A stretch of DNA of 64,000 nt from Anaerocolumna sp. (GCA_029239975.1 JARBTX010000005.1:1-64000); one strand, 5' to 3'. Shown: positions 16,450-26,546, counted from the first letter of the stretch. The notes: generated by a model from the letters alone, not told the origin. A program made the numbers and translations.

Positions 16450-18411
16450 TTATAATTGTGTATTATAGCTTCTTAAAAAGTCAGCATACCAATTAATTAA
16501 TTCTTGTATTTGATATAATTCACTTTCTTTGCTATGCTGTCTCCATAAAAGTTTATATTCATAAAACCAAAGCTCTAAATCTTTCGCTAACTCAGTTAGA
16601 CACGAAATATCGATTGATGATGAATGATTTTGCAAAGAATGAACTACATATCCTATGCTATTGAATAACTTTAATCCTTTTGCAGCTATCATATAAGCTT
16701 TTACTACACCACGAGTTGATGTATCCATATGTGATATTGTTTCATATAAATTTTCTACTAACTCGTCAATATTCTTATTTGCTATGTCTACTTTGGTTTG
16801 CTCACAGTTCTGGACATAATAAGTTAGTTGTTCTATTGGTTCTCCATGAGAAAACCTTTCCTTCCACATAACCACAAACTCCCAAGTAAAAAGTTCCTGC
16901 TTTGCTATATCACTGATTAATTCAACAAATCTTCCTGACTTATCCTTATATTCTATTGTTGATATCTGCTTGTTTATTTCACTGTATTCCAAGTTCAGTG
17001 CATTCCAAGAAAATGCAGCTCCATAAATTAAACCAGTTGTTGAAAACTCTGGATGATTAACATGTCCGAAATCGCCCCAATCAGTATTTAATACACCGAT
17101 TGCATGATATCTGTTTGCATAATCACACATTGACTTTATGTTCTTATAACCATAATCATTACGATTTACTATATGATTCCATCCATGAACGCCAGGGCAT
17201 AAATATTGGGTAGCACCAATTTCATATACTTTCTTAGCATTATCTTCTTTTTCATCTGGTGAGTATCCCCAATTTAAGCATATTACCTCATCCGGTAATT
17301 CCTTAAGTGCCAATGGATCTCCTAAAATAATATCACCCCAGAACATAGGACGTTTGTTATGTGAAATTACTAAATCACACAATTTTTTTAAAAAGTTAAC
17401 GTATACTCGGTCTGTTCCTATTTCTTCTGCTAATGCCTTGCTCTTTCCTTTACCCAAATCAAACGTCTCATCGGAACATATATTAAAATGTTTTGATGAA
17501 AATAATGGCATATATTCTTCTATCATATATTTTATTACTTCAAAGCTTTCATCATTAGTTACATCAACCGTGTGATGTTGCATACGGTCAAAAAATGAGA
17601 AGTCTGTTTTATCAGAGTTTTCTAACTCACAAAGATGTGTATATGTTTTTGTACTAAGCAGTTTATATAAATGTCCAAAGCTTGCAATCGATGGTATTAA
17701 CTCGATATTTAATTTCTGACAATAATCATCTAGCTCAAGTATCTCTTCTGCCGTAAGTGGTGTATCATCTCTCCACACTTCACTTAGTTCAGAATAAAGA
17801 AAACTATGCTCTACGTATAACTGCAATTGATTTAATTTATAATAACTAACTTTATCAGCTAATTTTTTCAGACTATCAAGGGTTGGAATTCTTCCTCTCG
17901 TTACATCATGATAGAATCCTCTATTTGGAATAGCAGGCTTATCAACAATATGAAGTGCCGGTAGCACTGCCCCACTCCCTGTAATCATCTGACGTAAAGT
18001 CTGTACACCATATAAGACTCCACCTTTTTTACTTCCGTTAATAAGGATACTAGTTTCTTGAATATCCAATGAATAAGATTCATTTGAATATGATTCATTT
18101 GAATATGATTCATTTGAATATGATTCACTTGAATACGCTTCATTGGACGAAATATCATTTGGATAAAGTTTTTCTTCATCACTTATTTCTATTAAATTTA
18201 TACTATCTTTTAGTATGTTATTACTTTTAATAATAGGAAGTTCAAATCCTAATTCCTTTTGTATACTTTCCTTAAGTATCTTGGCAATATTTAAAATCCC
18301 TGTGGAACAACTATTATTTACAACAATCTTGGTATTATATTTAATCGTAAATGAACCTATCTTTATTTCAAGTTCTTGTGGTCTCGGTAATAAGTGTAAT
18401 TCTAATCCCAT
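16450..18411 (-). CDS. GH20 β-N-acetylhexosaminidase, cytoplasmic
   Basis: The 653-residue enzyme has a GH20b-like N-terminal domain (about 1-155), then the catalytic barrel starting near HDVTRGRIPTLDSLKKLA. The catalytic pair is Asp314-Glu315 in NICSDETF, where the Asp supports substrate-assisted catalysis and the Glu is the acid/base. No signal peptide is visible, so it should release GlcNAc or GalNAc from imported sugars inside the cell. A low-complexity insert of repeated ESYSN units (about residues 95-115) interrupts the N-terminal domain and comes from a 15-bp DNA repeat. A C-terminal helical region extends past 500. It appears to be a single-gene unit. Start ATG follows GGAGATG. Confidence 0.85.
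   Translation of the reverse strand: MGLELHLLPRPQELEIKIGSFTIKYNTKIVVNNSCSTGILNIAKILKESIQKELGFELPIIKSNNILKDSINLIEISDEEKLYPNDISSNEAYSSESYSNESYSNESYSNESYSLDIQETSILINGSKKGGVLYGVQTLRQMITGSGAVLPALHIVDKPAIPNRGFYHDVTRGRIPTLDSLKKLADKVSYYKLNQLQLYVEHSFLYSELSEVWRDDTPLTAEEILELDDYCQKLNIELIPSIASFGHLYKLLSTKTYTHLCELENSDKTDFSFFDRMQHHTVDVTNDESFEVIKYMIEEYMPLFSSKHFNICSDETFDLGKGKSKALAEEIGTDRVYVNFLKKLCDLVISHNKRPMFWGDIILGDPLALKELPDEVICLNWGYSPDEKEDNAKKVYEIGATQYLCPGVHGWNHIVNRNDYGYKNIKSMCDYANRYHAIGVLNTDWGDFGHVNHPEFSTTGLIYGAAFSWNALNLEYSEINKQISTIEYKDKSGRFVELISDIAKQELFTWEFVVMWKERFSHGEPIEQLTYYVQNCEQTKVDIANKNIDELVENLYETISHMDTSTRGVVKAYMIAAKGLKLFNSIGYVVHSLQNHSSSIDISCLTELAKDLELWFYEYKLLWRQHSKESELYQIQELINWYADFLRSYNTQL
18077..18136 (-). 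repeat. In-frame 15-bp tandem repeat inside the GH20 gene
   Basis: Four adjacent copies of gattcatttgaatat (three identical, the last with two changes) encode ESYSN repeats on the minus strand. Because the unit is five codons, copy-number change by slippage would keep the frame. Confidence 0.9.
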
Positions 18412-18534
18412 AGTATCATCTCCTATAATTTATATATAACTTATTGGTAAATCCCATATTTATCTTACTATTTTTTGCTAAAGTTTGCAATGTAAATGGG
18501 ATAAGTTATACTTAGATAATCTTTTATTAATTAT

Positions 18535-18596
18535 AAAAAAATAAGGGTTTGGTTTAAATGAATTATCACTCACCTAAATTCAACCCTTATTTTTTT
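18535..18596 (-). terminator. Terminator at the end of the β-glucan locus
   Basis: A perfect 15-bp inverted repeat, AAAAAAATAAGGGTT with AACCCTTATTTTTTT, encloses a 32-base loop and lies just past the GH30 stop codon. The T-run follows on the minus strand (and on the plus strand too). Confidence 0.85.
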
Positions 18597-18600
18597 ATTA

Positions 18601-19923
18601 TTAAATCAATGCAGTTACGATTGCACTCTTAGGAACAACAAAATTTGCTACTTTGCCGTTAATACGTAAGGATACAGGGTAATCTTGTTCATTACGATTT
18701 AATGCAACAAGTACAATAGAACCATCTGAATTCTTTAAAGCAGTTACTTCTAATTTATCTGTGTATTTTGTGAATGCGATACGTTTTGCATCACGATTAA
18801 TAAACTTACTAAAATGACCAATGTAGTGGAAGGATAATTTTTCTTCAAAATCTCCATTGTTTGTATCTACCATAATTGGAGCATCACAGAAATTTCCTAC
18901 GTGATTTGGGCCACCTTTTTCATCAAGTAAAATATTCCAATCGATAAATCCAGTCATACCAGCATTCATATTACCAATAATATCATGAGCATACATTTGT
19001 GCATTTTGTAATTGGCTTGCTGTAAAACGGCTATATTCTACACAACCTTCTGAGAATATAAGTTCCTTAGTTGGGAAAGTTTCTTTTGTTAACTGAATTG
19101 CTTCAAAGTGATCACCTGTATACCAGTGGAATGCGATACCATCAATCATTTCATCTGTTACATCATCAATTACAGCCTTTGCACGTTCTAAAAGTATTTC
19201 TTTATTATGATCCCATACATTAATTTTTACATTTGTGAGACCATTTTTAACAAATGCAGGATATAAGAAACCACGAACAAATTCTTTTTCTTCTTCTCCA
19301 GTAAAGATACAAGAATCCCATGTTTGAACTGCTTCTGGCTCATTTTGAACAGTAATACGATTAACTGTGTATCCTTTCTTTTCGTACTCTTTAATATAAC
19401 GACAGATATACTCAGCCCAAAATTCTCTATATTCAGGCTTTAATTTTCCACCATGATTTCTTTCACCATTTGTTTTCATAAATGCTGGTGGTGACCATGG
19501 AGATAACATTAAATCAAGTGGCTCACTCTTTTTCGCTTGTGCAGCATCAAGAAGTGGTAAAATATATTGTTCGTCTCTTTCTAACGTAAAAGATTTCATC
19601 TCTCTATCTTCTGGATCATCCATTGCAGTGTAGTTATTTAAAGAGAAATCACAGCTATCGATATGAGTTCTTACCATTGTATAACGATTACCAGTTTCAC
19701 CAAAGTAATTTTCTACTACTTTCTTTTTGTTCTCATCACTTAATTTTGAGTAAGCATAACCTGCTGCTTCTGTAATAGCTCCACCAAATCCATGGAATGT
19801 TTGATATTCCATATCTGGATAGATATTAATTACATTCATAGCTGCATTTCCATTTTCTAAATTAACTTCTTGTACTAATGTTTCTCTTTTATTATTTTCA
19901 TAACTAGTTGTTACTAATTTCAT
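18601..19923 (-). CDS. GH30 glycosidase (β-1,6-glucanase / β-glucosidase type), cytoplasmic
   Basis: The 440-residue enzyme fits GH30: FHGFGGAITEAAGYAYSKL near residues 43-61, SPWSPPAFMKTNG at 141-153, acid/base Glu195 in QNEPEA and nucleophile Glu292 in FSEGCVE, with a C-terminal β-domain (LVALNRNEQ, AIVTALI). It begins directly with the catalytic module and has no signal peptide, so it probably works inside the cell on imported oligosaccharides. GH30 subfamilies with this pattern cleave β-1,6-glucan or act as β-glucosidases; β-xylosidase activity is also known, and the substrate is not settled. It ends the β-glucan locus, and a long inverted repeat separates it from the GH5 gene. Confidence 0.85.
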   Translation of the reverse strand: MKLVTTSYENNKRETLVQEVNLENGNAAMNVINIYPDMEYQTFHGFGGAITEAAGYAYSKLSDENKKKVVENYFGETGNRYTMVRTHIDSCDFSLNNYTAMDDPEDREMKSFTLERDEQYILPLLDAAQAKKSEPLDLMLSPWSPPAFMKTNGERNHGGKLKPEYREFWAEYICRYIKEYEKKGYTVNRITVQNEPEAVQTWDSCIFTGEEEKEFVRGFLYPAFVKNGLTNVKINVWDHNKEILLERAKAVIDDVTDEMIDGIAFHWYTGDHFEAIQLTKETFPTKELIFSEGCVEYSRFTASQLQNAQMYAHDIIGNMNAGMTGFIDWNILLDEKGGPNHVGNFCDAPIMVDTNNGDFEEKLSFHYIGHFSKFINRDAKRIAFTKYTDKLEVTALKNSDGSIVLVALNRNEQDYPVSLRINGKVANFVVPKSAIVTALI

Positions 19924-20025
19924 TCTAAACCTCCGTATTTATTCATTAGATTTTATTGGGTTTCATTTTATTCTATAAATTACTACACATTTGATTCAGA
20001 TGTCATACACCTTACTGTATTAATA

Positions 20026-20161
20026 AATGAATATGAGTGCATGCACATCAGTGCGTATCTATTCAGATGGCGAAGACCGGCTGAAAGCGGTTTTTTCGCT
20101 TGAAGGAAAGGCGAGTCCAGATGAATATATATGCACTGATGTGCATGCACTCATATTCATT
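20026..20161. repeat. 136-bp inverted-repeat element (29-bp perfect arms)
   Basis: The outer 29 bases on each side (20026-20054 and 20133-20161) are exact reverse complements, and pairing continues with a few mismatches to about 45 bases. The centre holds a small stem AAGCG..CGCTT. No T-run follows on either strand. It lies between the GH5 and GH30 genes. It could be a small non-autonomous mobile element or a large mRNA hairpin. No clear target-site duplication was found. Confidence 0.85.
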
Positions 20162-20203
20162 CTGTTAGCCACAACAAACTTACGACATTTGAAACATTTT
20201 ATG

Positions 20204-22192
20204 TTACTTCTTTTTTCGTTTTAATATTACTGTAATAATACCAGCTAAAGCAAGAATTCCACTTATTACAGAAACTATTATTAAGGCAATTCCTTTGTTT
20301 TGATTATTGTCTGAGGCATTGGTTTCTTCAGATTCGTTATCACCCATAGCTGTAACATCCCAATCCACTATGACTCCAGATTGCCCTAAATCATTTTTCA
20401 TCTCTTCTTCCGTTTCATCTGGAATTGGATCAACATAAGACTCGGCAAAATAGATTTCATTAAAATAGTATTTACCGCTAGTATTTGCTCCAATACGTAT
20501 CTCGATAATTGCGGATTTATCAATGGTTGCATTGCTGATATCTAAAAATAACTTTTCCCATTGGTTTGCAATTGGAGTAGCCGCATTTGATGTATCACCG
20601 GACCATGTATTTCCATCTTTATCTACTAATGTAACGAATAACGGCTTTTTGCTTTGTCTTACGAAAGTGTTGATGATTAAGTAATCCATTCCTGTTGCGT
20701 CAACAGACTTACGTACACTTGGTGATATACATATATTTCTGCTAATAGTAGTAGGATTATAATCGAAACCTTCTAAATTCATAAATATGATTTTAGAATC
20801 ACCTAAGGTACTAGTTACAGTAGAACCTGGCACTAATTCAGCGGTTGCTTCTCTACCTGCTCTTAATGCAACATCAGAGTTTGTATTACGATACCACTTT
20901 CTGATATCTGACTCACCAAAATTCTTATCAGCCATTACTCTTAATAAATCGAATAAATATGTATTTTTAGAAAAACCAGTGGCAGTATCTATCTTAGACC
21001 ATTTTTCAACTATTGTTTCATAGGAATCTGTTTTAATATTTACTTTCGGAGTATCACTACTCTTACTGGTATAGATGCCCCAATTGCCATATTCCACTGT
21101 CTTATAGGTCCAAGTAGTAAAGCTCCATCCGTTTTCTTCGTAAACCTTAAGAGCATGTTCCCAACTCTGAAGTTTATCGAATAATGTAAATTCACCAATT
21201 AGTACAGGCACATTAAAGTTTGTTCTATTATTAATCTGTACTTTTGAATTGGTAAAACTTCTTTGTTTGGTTGCATCATCGGTTCCATCCCAGCCATAAA
21301 AATGATATTCATACATTACATTTTCCCATCCGAACTCAGAAGGATCTGGCATATCGGTTGGTTCCCAAATTGCTTCTAATATAATCACATGATCTGGATC
21401 GATTGCTCTTATTGCCTTGTACATACGATCATAAAAAGGCATTTGAACAATTCCCCAAGGTGACTTTTCTGATTCAGAGCCTTCTGGCTCATTTAATAAA
21501 TCATATCCTGCAATGGTTGGATTTCCTTTATAATGCTCTGCTAATTGTTCCCACAAAGAAATTGTTAGATCTTGGTATGTGGTATCAGAATACAATTTTG
21601 AGCCACTGGTGTCCCCTGAATGATCCCTACCGTTTTGTGAACCAGGTGCTGCATGTAAATCAAGAATAACATATAGATTTCTTTTTGCGCATTCATCCAC
21701 AAACCAATCGTAGGTTTTTAGTGTGTCTTCTCTTAATAAACCTTCTTCATCTAATAGATTTAAGTAAGAGATTGGAAGTCTTAATACATTAAAGTTCAGG
21801 TCAACAATATTATCAAAATCTTGTTCTTGCCACCAATGTGCCTCGTAAATATTAATTAATTCTTCGGCTTTGTCACTACCAAAACGTTCTGTTAAGGTCT
21901 CTATGGTAGTTTTTTGATCTACAGAATCCGTAGGACACATCCAAGATTCCATTACTTGCCAACCACCTACATTGGTTCCTTTTAAAGTAACTACTTCACC
22001 CTTACCAAAATTATTTTTTAAGACTTTCCCATCTGCTTTTAAAAATCGTTCCATCCCATCCTCCTGTGTGTTTTCAGTTACTGCGGAACTGGCATAGGCA
22101 TGATATTCAAAATGAAACAAGTGAAAATATAATACAAATCCCATTAAGAATAAAGCTATTGTTACTAACTTAAACTCCTTGTTTTTCCCCAT
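20204..22192 (-). CDS. GH5 exo-β-1,3-glucanase-like enzyme, membrane-anchored
   Basis: The 662-residue protein has an N-terminal signal segment (about 8-35), a GH5 barrel (about 50-400), a β-rich C-terminal domain (about 470-595) and a final hydrophobic helix (about 634-656) followed by a KRKKK stop-transfer tail. GTNVGGWQVMESW at 72-84 recalls the exo-1,3-glucanase branch of GH5. Acid/base is Glu235 (LLNEPEG) and nucleophile Glu334 (LIGEF). It should sit on the outer face of the membrane and trim β-glucans beside the GH16 lipoprotein. Other β-glucosidic links remain possible. Start ATG lies 7 bases after GGAG. Confidence 0.85.
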   Translation of the reverse strand: MGKNKEFKLVTIALFLMGFVLYFHLFHFEYHAYASSAVTENTQEDGMERFLKADGKVLKNNFGKGEVVTLKGTNVGGWQVMESWMCPTDSVDQKTTIETLTERFGSDKAEELINIYEAHWWQEQDFDNIVDLNFNVLRLPISYLNLLDEEGLLREDTLKTYDWFVDECAKRNLYVILDLHAAPGSQNGRDHSGDTSGSKLYSDTTYQDLTISLWEQLAEHYKGNPTIAGYDLLNEPEGSESEKSPWGIVQMPFYDRMYKAIRAIDPDHVIILEAIWEPTDMPDPSEFGWENVMYEYHFYGWDGTDDATKQRSFTNSKVQINNRTNFNVPVLIGEFTLFDKLQSWEHALKVYEENGWSFTTWTYKTVEYGNWGIYTSKSSDTPKVNIKTDSYETIVEKWSKIDTATGFSKNTYLFDLLRVMADKNFGESDIRKWYRNTNSDVALRAGREATAELVPGSTVTSTLGDSKIIFMNLEGFDYNPTTISRNICISPSVRKSVDATGMDYLIINTFVRQSKKPLFVTLVDKDGNTWSGDTSNAATPIANQWEKLFLDISNATIDKSAIIEIRIGANTSGKYYFNEIYFAESYVDPIPDETEEEMKNDLGQSGVIVDWDVTAMGDNESEETNASDNNQNKGIALIIVSVISGILALAGIITVILKRKKK

Positions 22193-22251
22193 TATCTACT
22201 CCATTACTATTCTTTCAAAATGAGTGATTTACACATCAACTTTAGATTATT

Positions 22252-22289
22252 TATCATGGAAAGAAGAACCCACTCTTCTTTCCATGATA
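22252..22289 (-). terminator. Perfect 16-bp hairpin after the phosphorylase gene
   Basis: TATCATGGAAAGAAGA and TCTTCTTTCCATGATA pair perfectly around ACCCAC. No T-run follows on the minus strand, so it may stabilise or process the transcript rather than end it, letting GH5 and GH30 be read through at a lower level. Confidence 0.65.
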
Positions 22290-22298
22290 AACGATTCA

Positions 22299-25200
22299 CT
22301 AATCTAGATTTACGATGATTGTTTTGATTTCACCATTTCTAACTTTTTGTGCTAAATCACCGGTTATTGCATTACCTTTTATTTCCTTATTTAATTCAGG
22401 AAGTAAAATACTTACTGCTTTCACGCAGGATTCACCAAAAGTAGCTTTTTTCTTAGCATTATGATAAGTAACTTTACAAGTTGATAATAGAGTGAAAGTT
22501 GCATCTCCATTTTCGTCAAACAACCAACCTGGTAATTTAGGGCAGAAGTTTAATTTTAACTCACCATTTTCACAAGTAAATATCTTATCACCCATAAACA
22601 TCTCAATCCACATAGATAATACTTCTGTTGTTGAACCACTAAGTCTAGCAACAAAACCTCTACCATGAACTTCACTGTTAGGATTTACACTAGAAGCAAT
22701 AAAAGATGAATTTTCTAGTATACTTCTACCATACATTTCTGGTTTTAAGAATGGAATTAATGCATTCTGCATTTCTTCATAGAAAGTCTCATATAAACCA
22801 GACTTAATTAAAGCTAACATGTATTTATATTCCATATGCAAGAAGACACTTTCTCTCTCTAACCAACCAGCTGTGAAAGCACGAATTCTTCCGTTTTCCA
22901 TAGATAAATCATCAATTGGAACGCTTGTTTTATACATTTTTAATTTTTCATCATATAATTGGCTACTCTTTACATTACTTGCTAATTGTGCTGCAGCTTT
23001 TTTATCACTCATTGTTGCAAGCATTCTAGCAGGTCCTTCAAGGAACGCAGGAAGTGGCTGAATCTCAAATGCTTTTACGATTGCTTTTTGCATACCATAG
23101 TGACTCATTACAGGATTACCAGCTTCGTCTACAACTGGTTCAAACTCACTTGCTCTAAATGTAAAGTAAGTTGGAACAATACCGTTACCATACTCAAGGG
23201 CTTTACTGATACCTGTATCTATCTTCTCAGCAAAAGCCTTAAAGATTTCTAAGATTTTAGCAGAATCTAAATTACGAACTTCTCCGTCTAAGTTAAATCT
23301 AGTCATATCTCTGTATTGTTCACGAAGTGAAGATACGGTATCCCAGTATTTAAATTCGCTTATTCCTTCTGCTTTTGCATTTGTTAATGCAGCAAAAACT
23401 TTTAATAACAAATCATAGATTTCGATTGGCATATCTACAGATGGGCTATTTGTTACTGTTTCACAGATAAATTGCACCAAACGTTTTAATTCAAATGTTT
23501 CTGCCATACCACTGCCAAAGATACCTGGTAAACCATTCATTGCGTCATTCCAACCTGGTTTTCCGCCTTCCATTTCAACTCCTAATCCATAGGCGTCTAA
23601 CATGGAGAATTTATTTAATGCTAATGAGATTAACTTAGCCATTAATGAAGTTGTTGCTAATTCACCAGATTTTGTTTTTAGCCAGTTTGTTCCTTTTGAA
23701 TTAAAATCTTTGCGACTTGATTTTTCATCATCATGAACCAAAGAACCATATTGTCTTACTTCATTTTTATTTATAACGTATTTTTCATTACGTGGAAGTA
23801 CTCTTGCAGCACTATCATAGAAACGATAGCTATGATCTGAAAATAATAATTCACCTATTTTATCTGGGAATACCTTAATGTAATTCTCAATCAGATCTAA
23901 ATTATAATCCCAGTGATCGCTCCAATAACCTTCACCAAATCCTGCCTCGATATTTTGATCAGACAATTGTAGTACTTGCTCTAAGAAAGAATCTTCTCCA
24001 CAAGTTATTGTTAGATGATGTCTAGCAATACAATTTGCAATTTGACCAGGTGTATATGGTTTATTTAATATCTTTTCTAGTTTGGTAATATCTCCTAGTG
24101 CGTTCTTGCGTAGTAGACTCTTAACCGTTCCTTTATTTTCTTCCTTTACTACAAATGTAGATGGGCGAACTTCTAAAGGATTGTATCCATCGATTTGGAT
24201 TAAATTAAAGAATGTTTTTACGTTAAAATCTCCAATATCTTTATTAAAGAATACGTCGTTACGTCTATTTTGGCTTACATCACGGAAGTTTCCATTACCC
24301 TGTGAGTAATATTCACCTGCTATTGAGAAGAAATTATAATCTCTTTCTGGATCTCCATGCTTACGGCTAAATAAATGTACAACTGCTTTATTTGAATCTT
24401 TATTGAATACAAAAGGATAGCCACCACGTAAGAAGTTATCAAGATAACATTGTTCAACATATTGATCAAACAATGGTTTTGCTGTCATAGTCTTAACGTC
24501 TTTAGTTAATTCGTCTACGATCTCATCTGCAAGAAGTTCTTTATTGGTTCTATACTCAACTTTACAGATATCTCCTAACTTTTCATTGATTTGATCTGGT
24601 GCAGATACAAAACCAACCATAGTTGTAAATTCGTATTCTTTTCCTGCACTTAAGTTAAATTGTTGTGGTGTGAATCCGCAAGGAACTTTGTTTGCAAAGC
24701 ATTGTTCCATAGTTAAAATTTCTTCTACAGAATGATCAAAGAAAGTAACTGGATTCACTAAAGAAGTATCATGATCAAAGATTACATCGGCATCATAAAT
24801 AACTGGTAGAACTTCATTATTTCTTACTGTTACGTAGAAATAACCTCCTTCAATCTCTTGCACTTCAGCAGAATCATCACTACTTGCTCTCATGGAATAG
24901 TATGGTACATTGTTTTCTATATTCTTAAGATCTGTCCAACTCTTTAATAAGTTTGACATTTCCTTATAAGCACCATTCTCAATACCAAATGGTATAATTT
25001 TTGGCATACCATCAATTAATTCGATTTCTTTTTCTTTACCACTTATATTTTCAATGTGAACATGGCGAACGAGTGCACCTATACTATCTTTTGGTAAAAC
25101 ATAGTATTTAACACTAATTTTTAATCCATGTTTATTGTTAATTTCTTCAATTGTAAAGCTATTTTTCTTTATATAAAGATTACGCTCTATCGATTTTTCA

Positions 25201-25484
25201 TAAGTAAAAAATGGTTCAAAGTAAACCCCATCACATTTTATAAAAGTACGAAAACCCTTAACAGGAGTATTCTCATAAGCTGTATTTGCTGGATTAAATT
25301 CCATAATTGCATTGTTTTTATGATGAATACCAAAACTGTTAATTCCTTGACCACGATTTGTATAATACACCCATAATGGGATTCCCTTAATACCAGCTAA
25401 TCCAGGTAAAAAACTGGAGAATGCAGGCATTTTGTCATAGTTTTTTATAATAAATGTATCACCTTGTAATTTATAATTATCCAT
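22299..25484 (-). CDS. Large inverting glycan phosphorylase, GH94-like, probably the GH161 β-1,3-glucan phosphorylase type
   Basis: The 1061-residue protein lacks a signal peptide and is some 250 residues longer than GH94 cellobiose phosphorylases. It begins with a β-sandwich containing FSSFLPGLAG and NRGQGINSFG, then a helical barrel with GNGNFRDVSQNRRND, YWSDHWDYNLDLIE and KPGWNDAMNGLPG; the Asp in GWND is the likely proton donor. Length and these motifs recall GH161 (or GH149) β-1,3-glucan phosphorylases, from memory. Such an enzyme would split imported β-1,3-gluco-oligosaccharides with phosphate to glucose-1-phosphate, saving ATP. The start is the ATG 6 bases after GGAGG; an ATG 12 bases earlier overlaps that site. 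The lacI-type gene lies 18 bases upstream. Confidence 0.78.
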   Translation of the reverse strand: MDNYKLQGDTFIIKNYDKMPAFSSFLPGLAGIKGIPLWVYYTNRGQGINSFGIHHKNNAIMEFNPANTAYENTPVKGFRTFIKCDGVYFEPFFTYEKSIERNLYIKKNSFTIEEINNKHGLKISVKYYVLPKDSIGALVRHVHIENISGKEKEIELIDGMPKIIPFGIENGAYKEMSNLLKSWTDLKNIENNVPYYSMRASSDDSAEVQEIEGGYFYVTVRNNEVLPVIYDADVIFDHDTSLVNPVTFFDHSVEEILTMEQCFANKVPCGFTPQQFNLSAGKEYEFTTMVGFVSAPDQINEKLGDICKVEYRTNKELLADEIVDELTKDVKTMTAKPLFDQYVEQCYLDNFLRGGYPFVFNKDSNKAVVHLFSRKHGDPERDYNFFSIAGEYYSQGNGNFRDVSQNRRNDVFFNKDIGDFNVKTFFNLIQIDGYNPLEVRPSTFVVKEENKGTVKSLLRKNALGDITKLEKILNKPYTPGQIANCIARHHLTITCGEDSFLEQVLQLSDQNIEAGFGEGYWSDHWDYNLDLIENYIKVFPDKIGELLFSDHSYRFYDSAARVLPRNEKYVINKNEVRQYGSLVHDDEKSSRKDFNSKGTNWLKTKSGELATTSLMAKLISLALNKFSMLDAYGLGVEMEGGKPGWNDAMNGLPGIFGSGMAETFELKRLVQFICETVTNSPSVDMPIEIYDLLLKVFAALTNAKAEGISEFKYWDTVSSLREQYRDMTRFNLDGEVRNLDSAKILEIFKAFAEKIDTGISKALEYGNGIVPTYFTFRASEFEPVVDEAGNPVMSHYGMQKAIVKAFEIQPLPAFLEGPARMLATMSDKKAAAQLASNVKSSQLYDEKLKMYKTSVPIDDLSMENGRIRAFTAGWLERESVFLHMEYKYMLALIKSGLYETFYEEMQNALIPFLKPEMYGRSILENSSFIASSVNPNSEVHGRGFVARLSGSTTEVLSMWIEMFMGDKIFTCENGELKLNFCPKLPGWLFDENGDATFTLLSTCKVTYHNAKKKATFGESCVKAVSILLPELNKEIKGNAITGDLAQKVRNGEIKTIIVNLD

Positions 25485-25502
25485 TCTAGCCTCCATGATC
25501 TT

Positions 25503-26501
25503 CTAAACTCTAAATTTACAGGAATCTCTTACGATTAGGTTCGGCGATAATCTTATAATACTACCGTTTCCTGGTCCATCCTGTCCAACTAATCGTATTA
25601 ATTCTTGTGCACTTAAATTACCAAGTTCTACAACTGGACTGTGAATTGTAGTAATTGACGGATTATAATAAGCAGCCAAAGTATTATCATCAAATCCCAT
25701 AACACTGATTTGATCTGGTACTTTTATACCTGCATCTTGCAGTGCCCTTATACATCCCCATGCCATTTCATCGTTGGCACAAAAGAAAGCATCCGGCATT
25801 TCAATTCCTTTTAGTAATAAAACTCTCATTTCACTATAAGCAACTGCTTCTTCAAAATAAGCTCTTAATATGATTGAATTATCAAGCGGTAATGAATACT
25901 TGTTTAAAACATTAACGTAAGCCTTAAATCTAGATTCATCATCATAATTATGAATACCGTGAATATAACCTATACGACGATGTCCTTGCTTAATTAAAAA
26001 TTCTGTTGCTAACGTAGCACCTTCCACATTATCAATAATTACGCTTGACATACGATCTCCAGAATATTCTCTATCAATAAATACAATTGGCATATTCGTA
26101 AGTTTTATTCGATCAATATATTCATCTGATAATCTTTCGTTTAAAACGATAGCACCTTCAACACCGGATGAAATAATCATACTGTATATTTCTTCACTTG
26201 TATTTTCATTGCTAACATATATATTTAATAAAAAACCACGTATCTTACATTGTATATGAACTGCTTGCATCAATGATTTATAAAAATCACCTTGTATACT
26301 TGGCAAAAATAACCCTACGGTATTCTTTTTATTTGATTTTAAGAATTTCGCATTCATATTTGGAACATATTTTAACTTTTCTACTGCATCAAGAACCTTT
26401 TTTCGCGTCTCTTCACTTACTACAGCAACATTATTTAATACATTAGAGACAGTCGAGATTGCTACCCCGGATTCTTTTGCTACATCTTTAATAGTTACCA
26501 T
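25503..26501 (-). CDS. LacI-family transcriptional regulator
   Basis: The 332-residue protein has the LacI HTH at the very N-terminus (TIKDVAKESGVAISTVSNVL), the hinge helix around residues 46-57, and a periplasmic-binding-like effector domain ending in LSPNLIVRDSC. It likely senses an oligosaccharide and represses the surrounding β-glucan locus. Palindromes of the ATAAAAACRTTTTTAT type around the promoter at 40494-40522 are candidate operators, as the AACGTT-type centre suits this family. That pairing is inference, and CcpA is the rival binder. The gene sits between the GH16 and phosphorylase genes in the same transcription unit. GGAGAA precedes the ATG. Confidence 0.9.
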   Translation of the reverse strand: MVTIKDVAKESGVAISTVSNVLNNVAVVSEETRKKVLDAVEKLKYVPNMNAKFLKSNKKNTVGLFLPSIQGDFYKSLMQAVHIQCKIRGFLLNIYVSNENTSEEIYSMIISSGVEGAIVLNERLSDEYIDRIKLTNMPIVFIDREYSGDRMSSVIIDNVEGATLATEFLIKQGHRRIGYIHGIHNYDDESRFKAYVNVLNKYSLPLDNSIILRAYFEEAVAYSEMRVLLLKGIEMPDAFFCANDEMAWGCIRALQDAGIKVPDQISVMGFDDNTLAAYYNPSITTIHSPVVELGNLSAQELIRLVGQDGPGNGSIIRLSPNLIVRDSCKFRV

Positions 26502-26546
26502 ATATTTTTCTCCATTCTGTTAATTATTTTTGCCTAATTAAACTTT

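Noticed and set aside
20027-20224. 65-residue plus-strand frame
   Set aside because: It coincides with the long inverted repeat, has no ribosome site and runs into the GH5 gene on the other strand.
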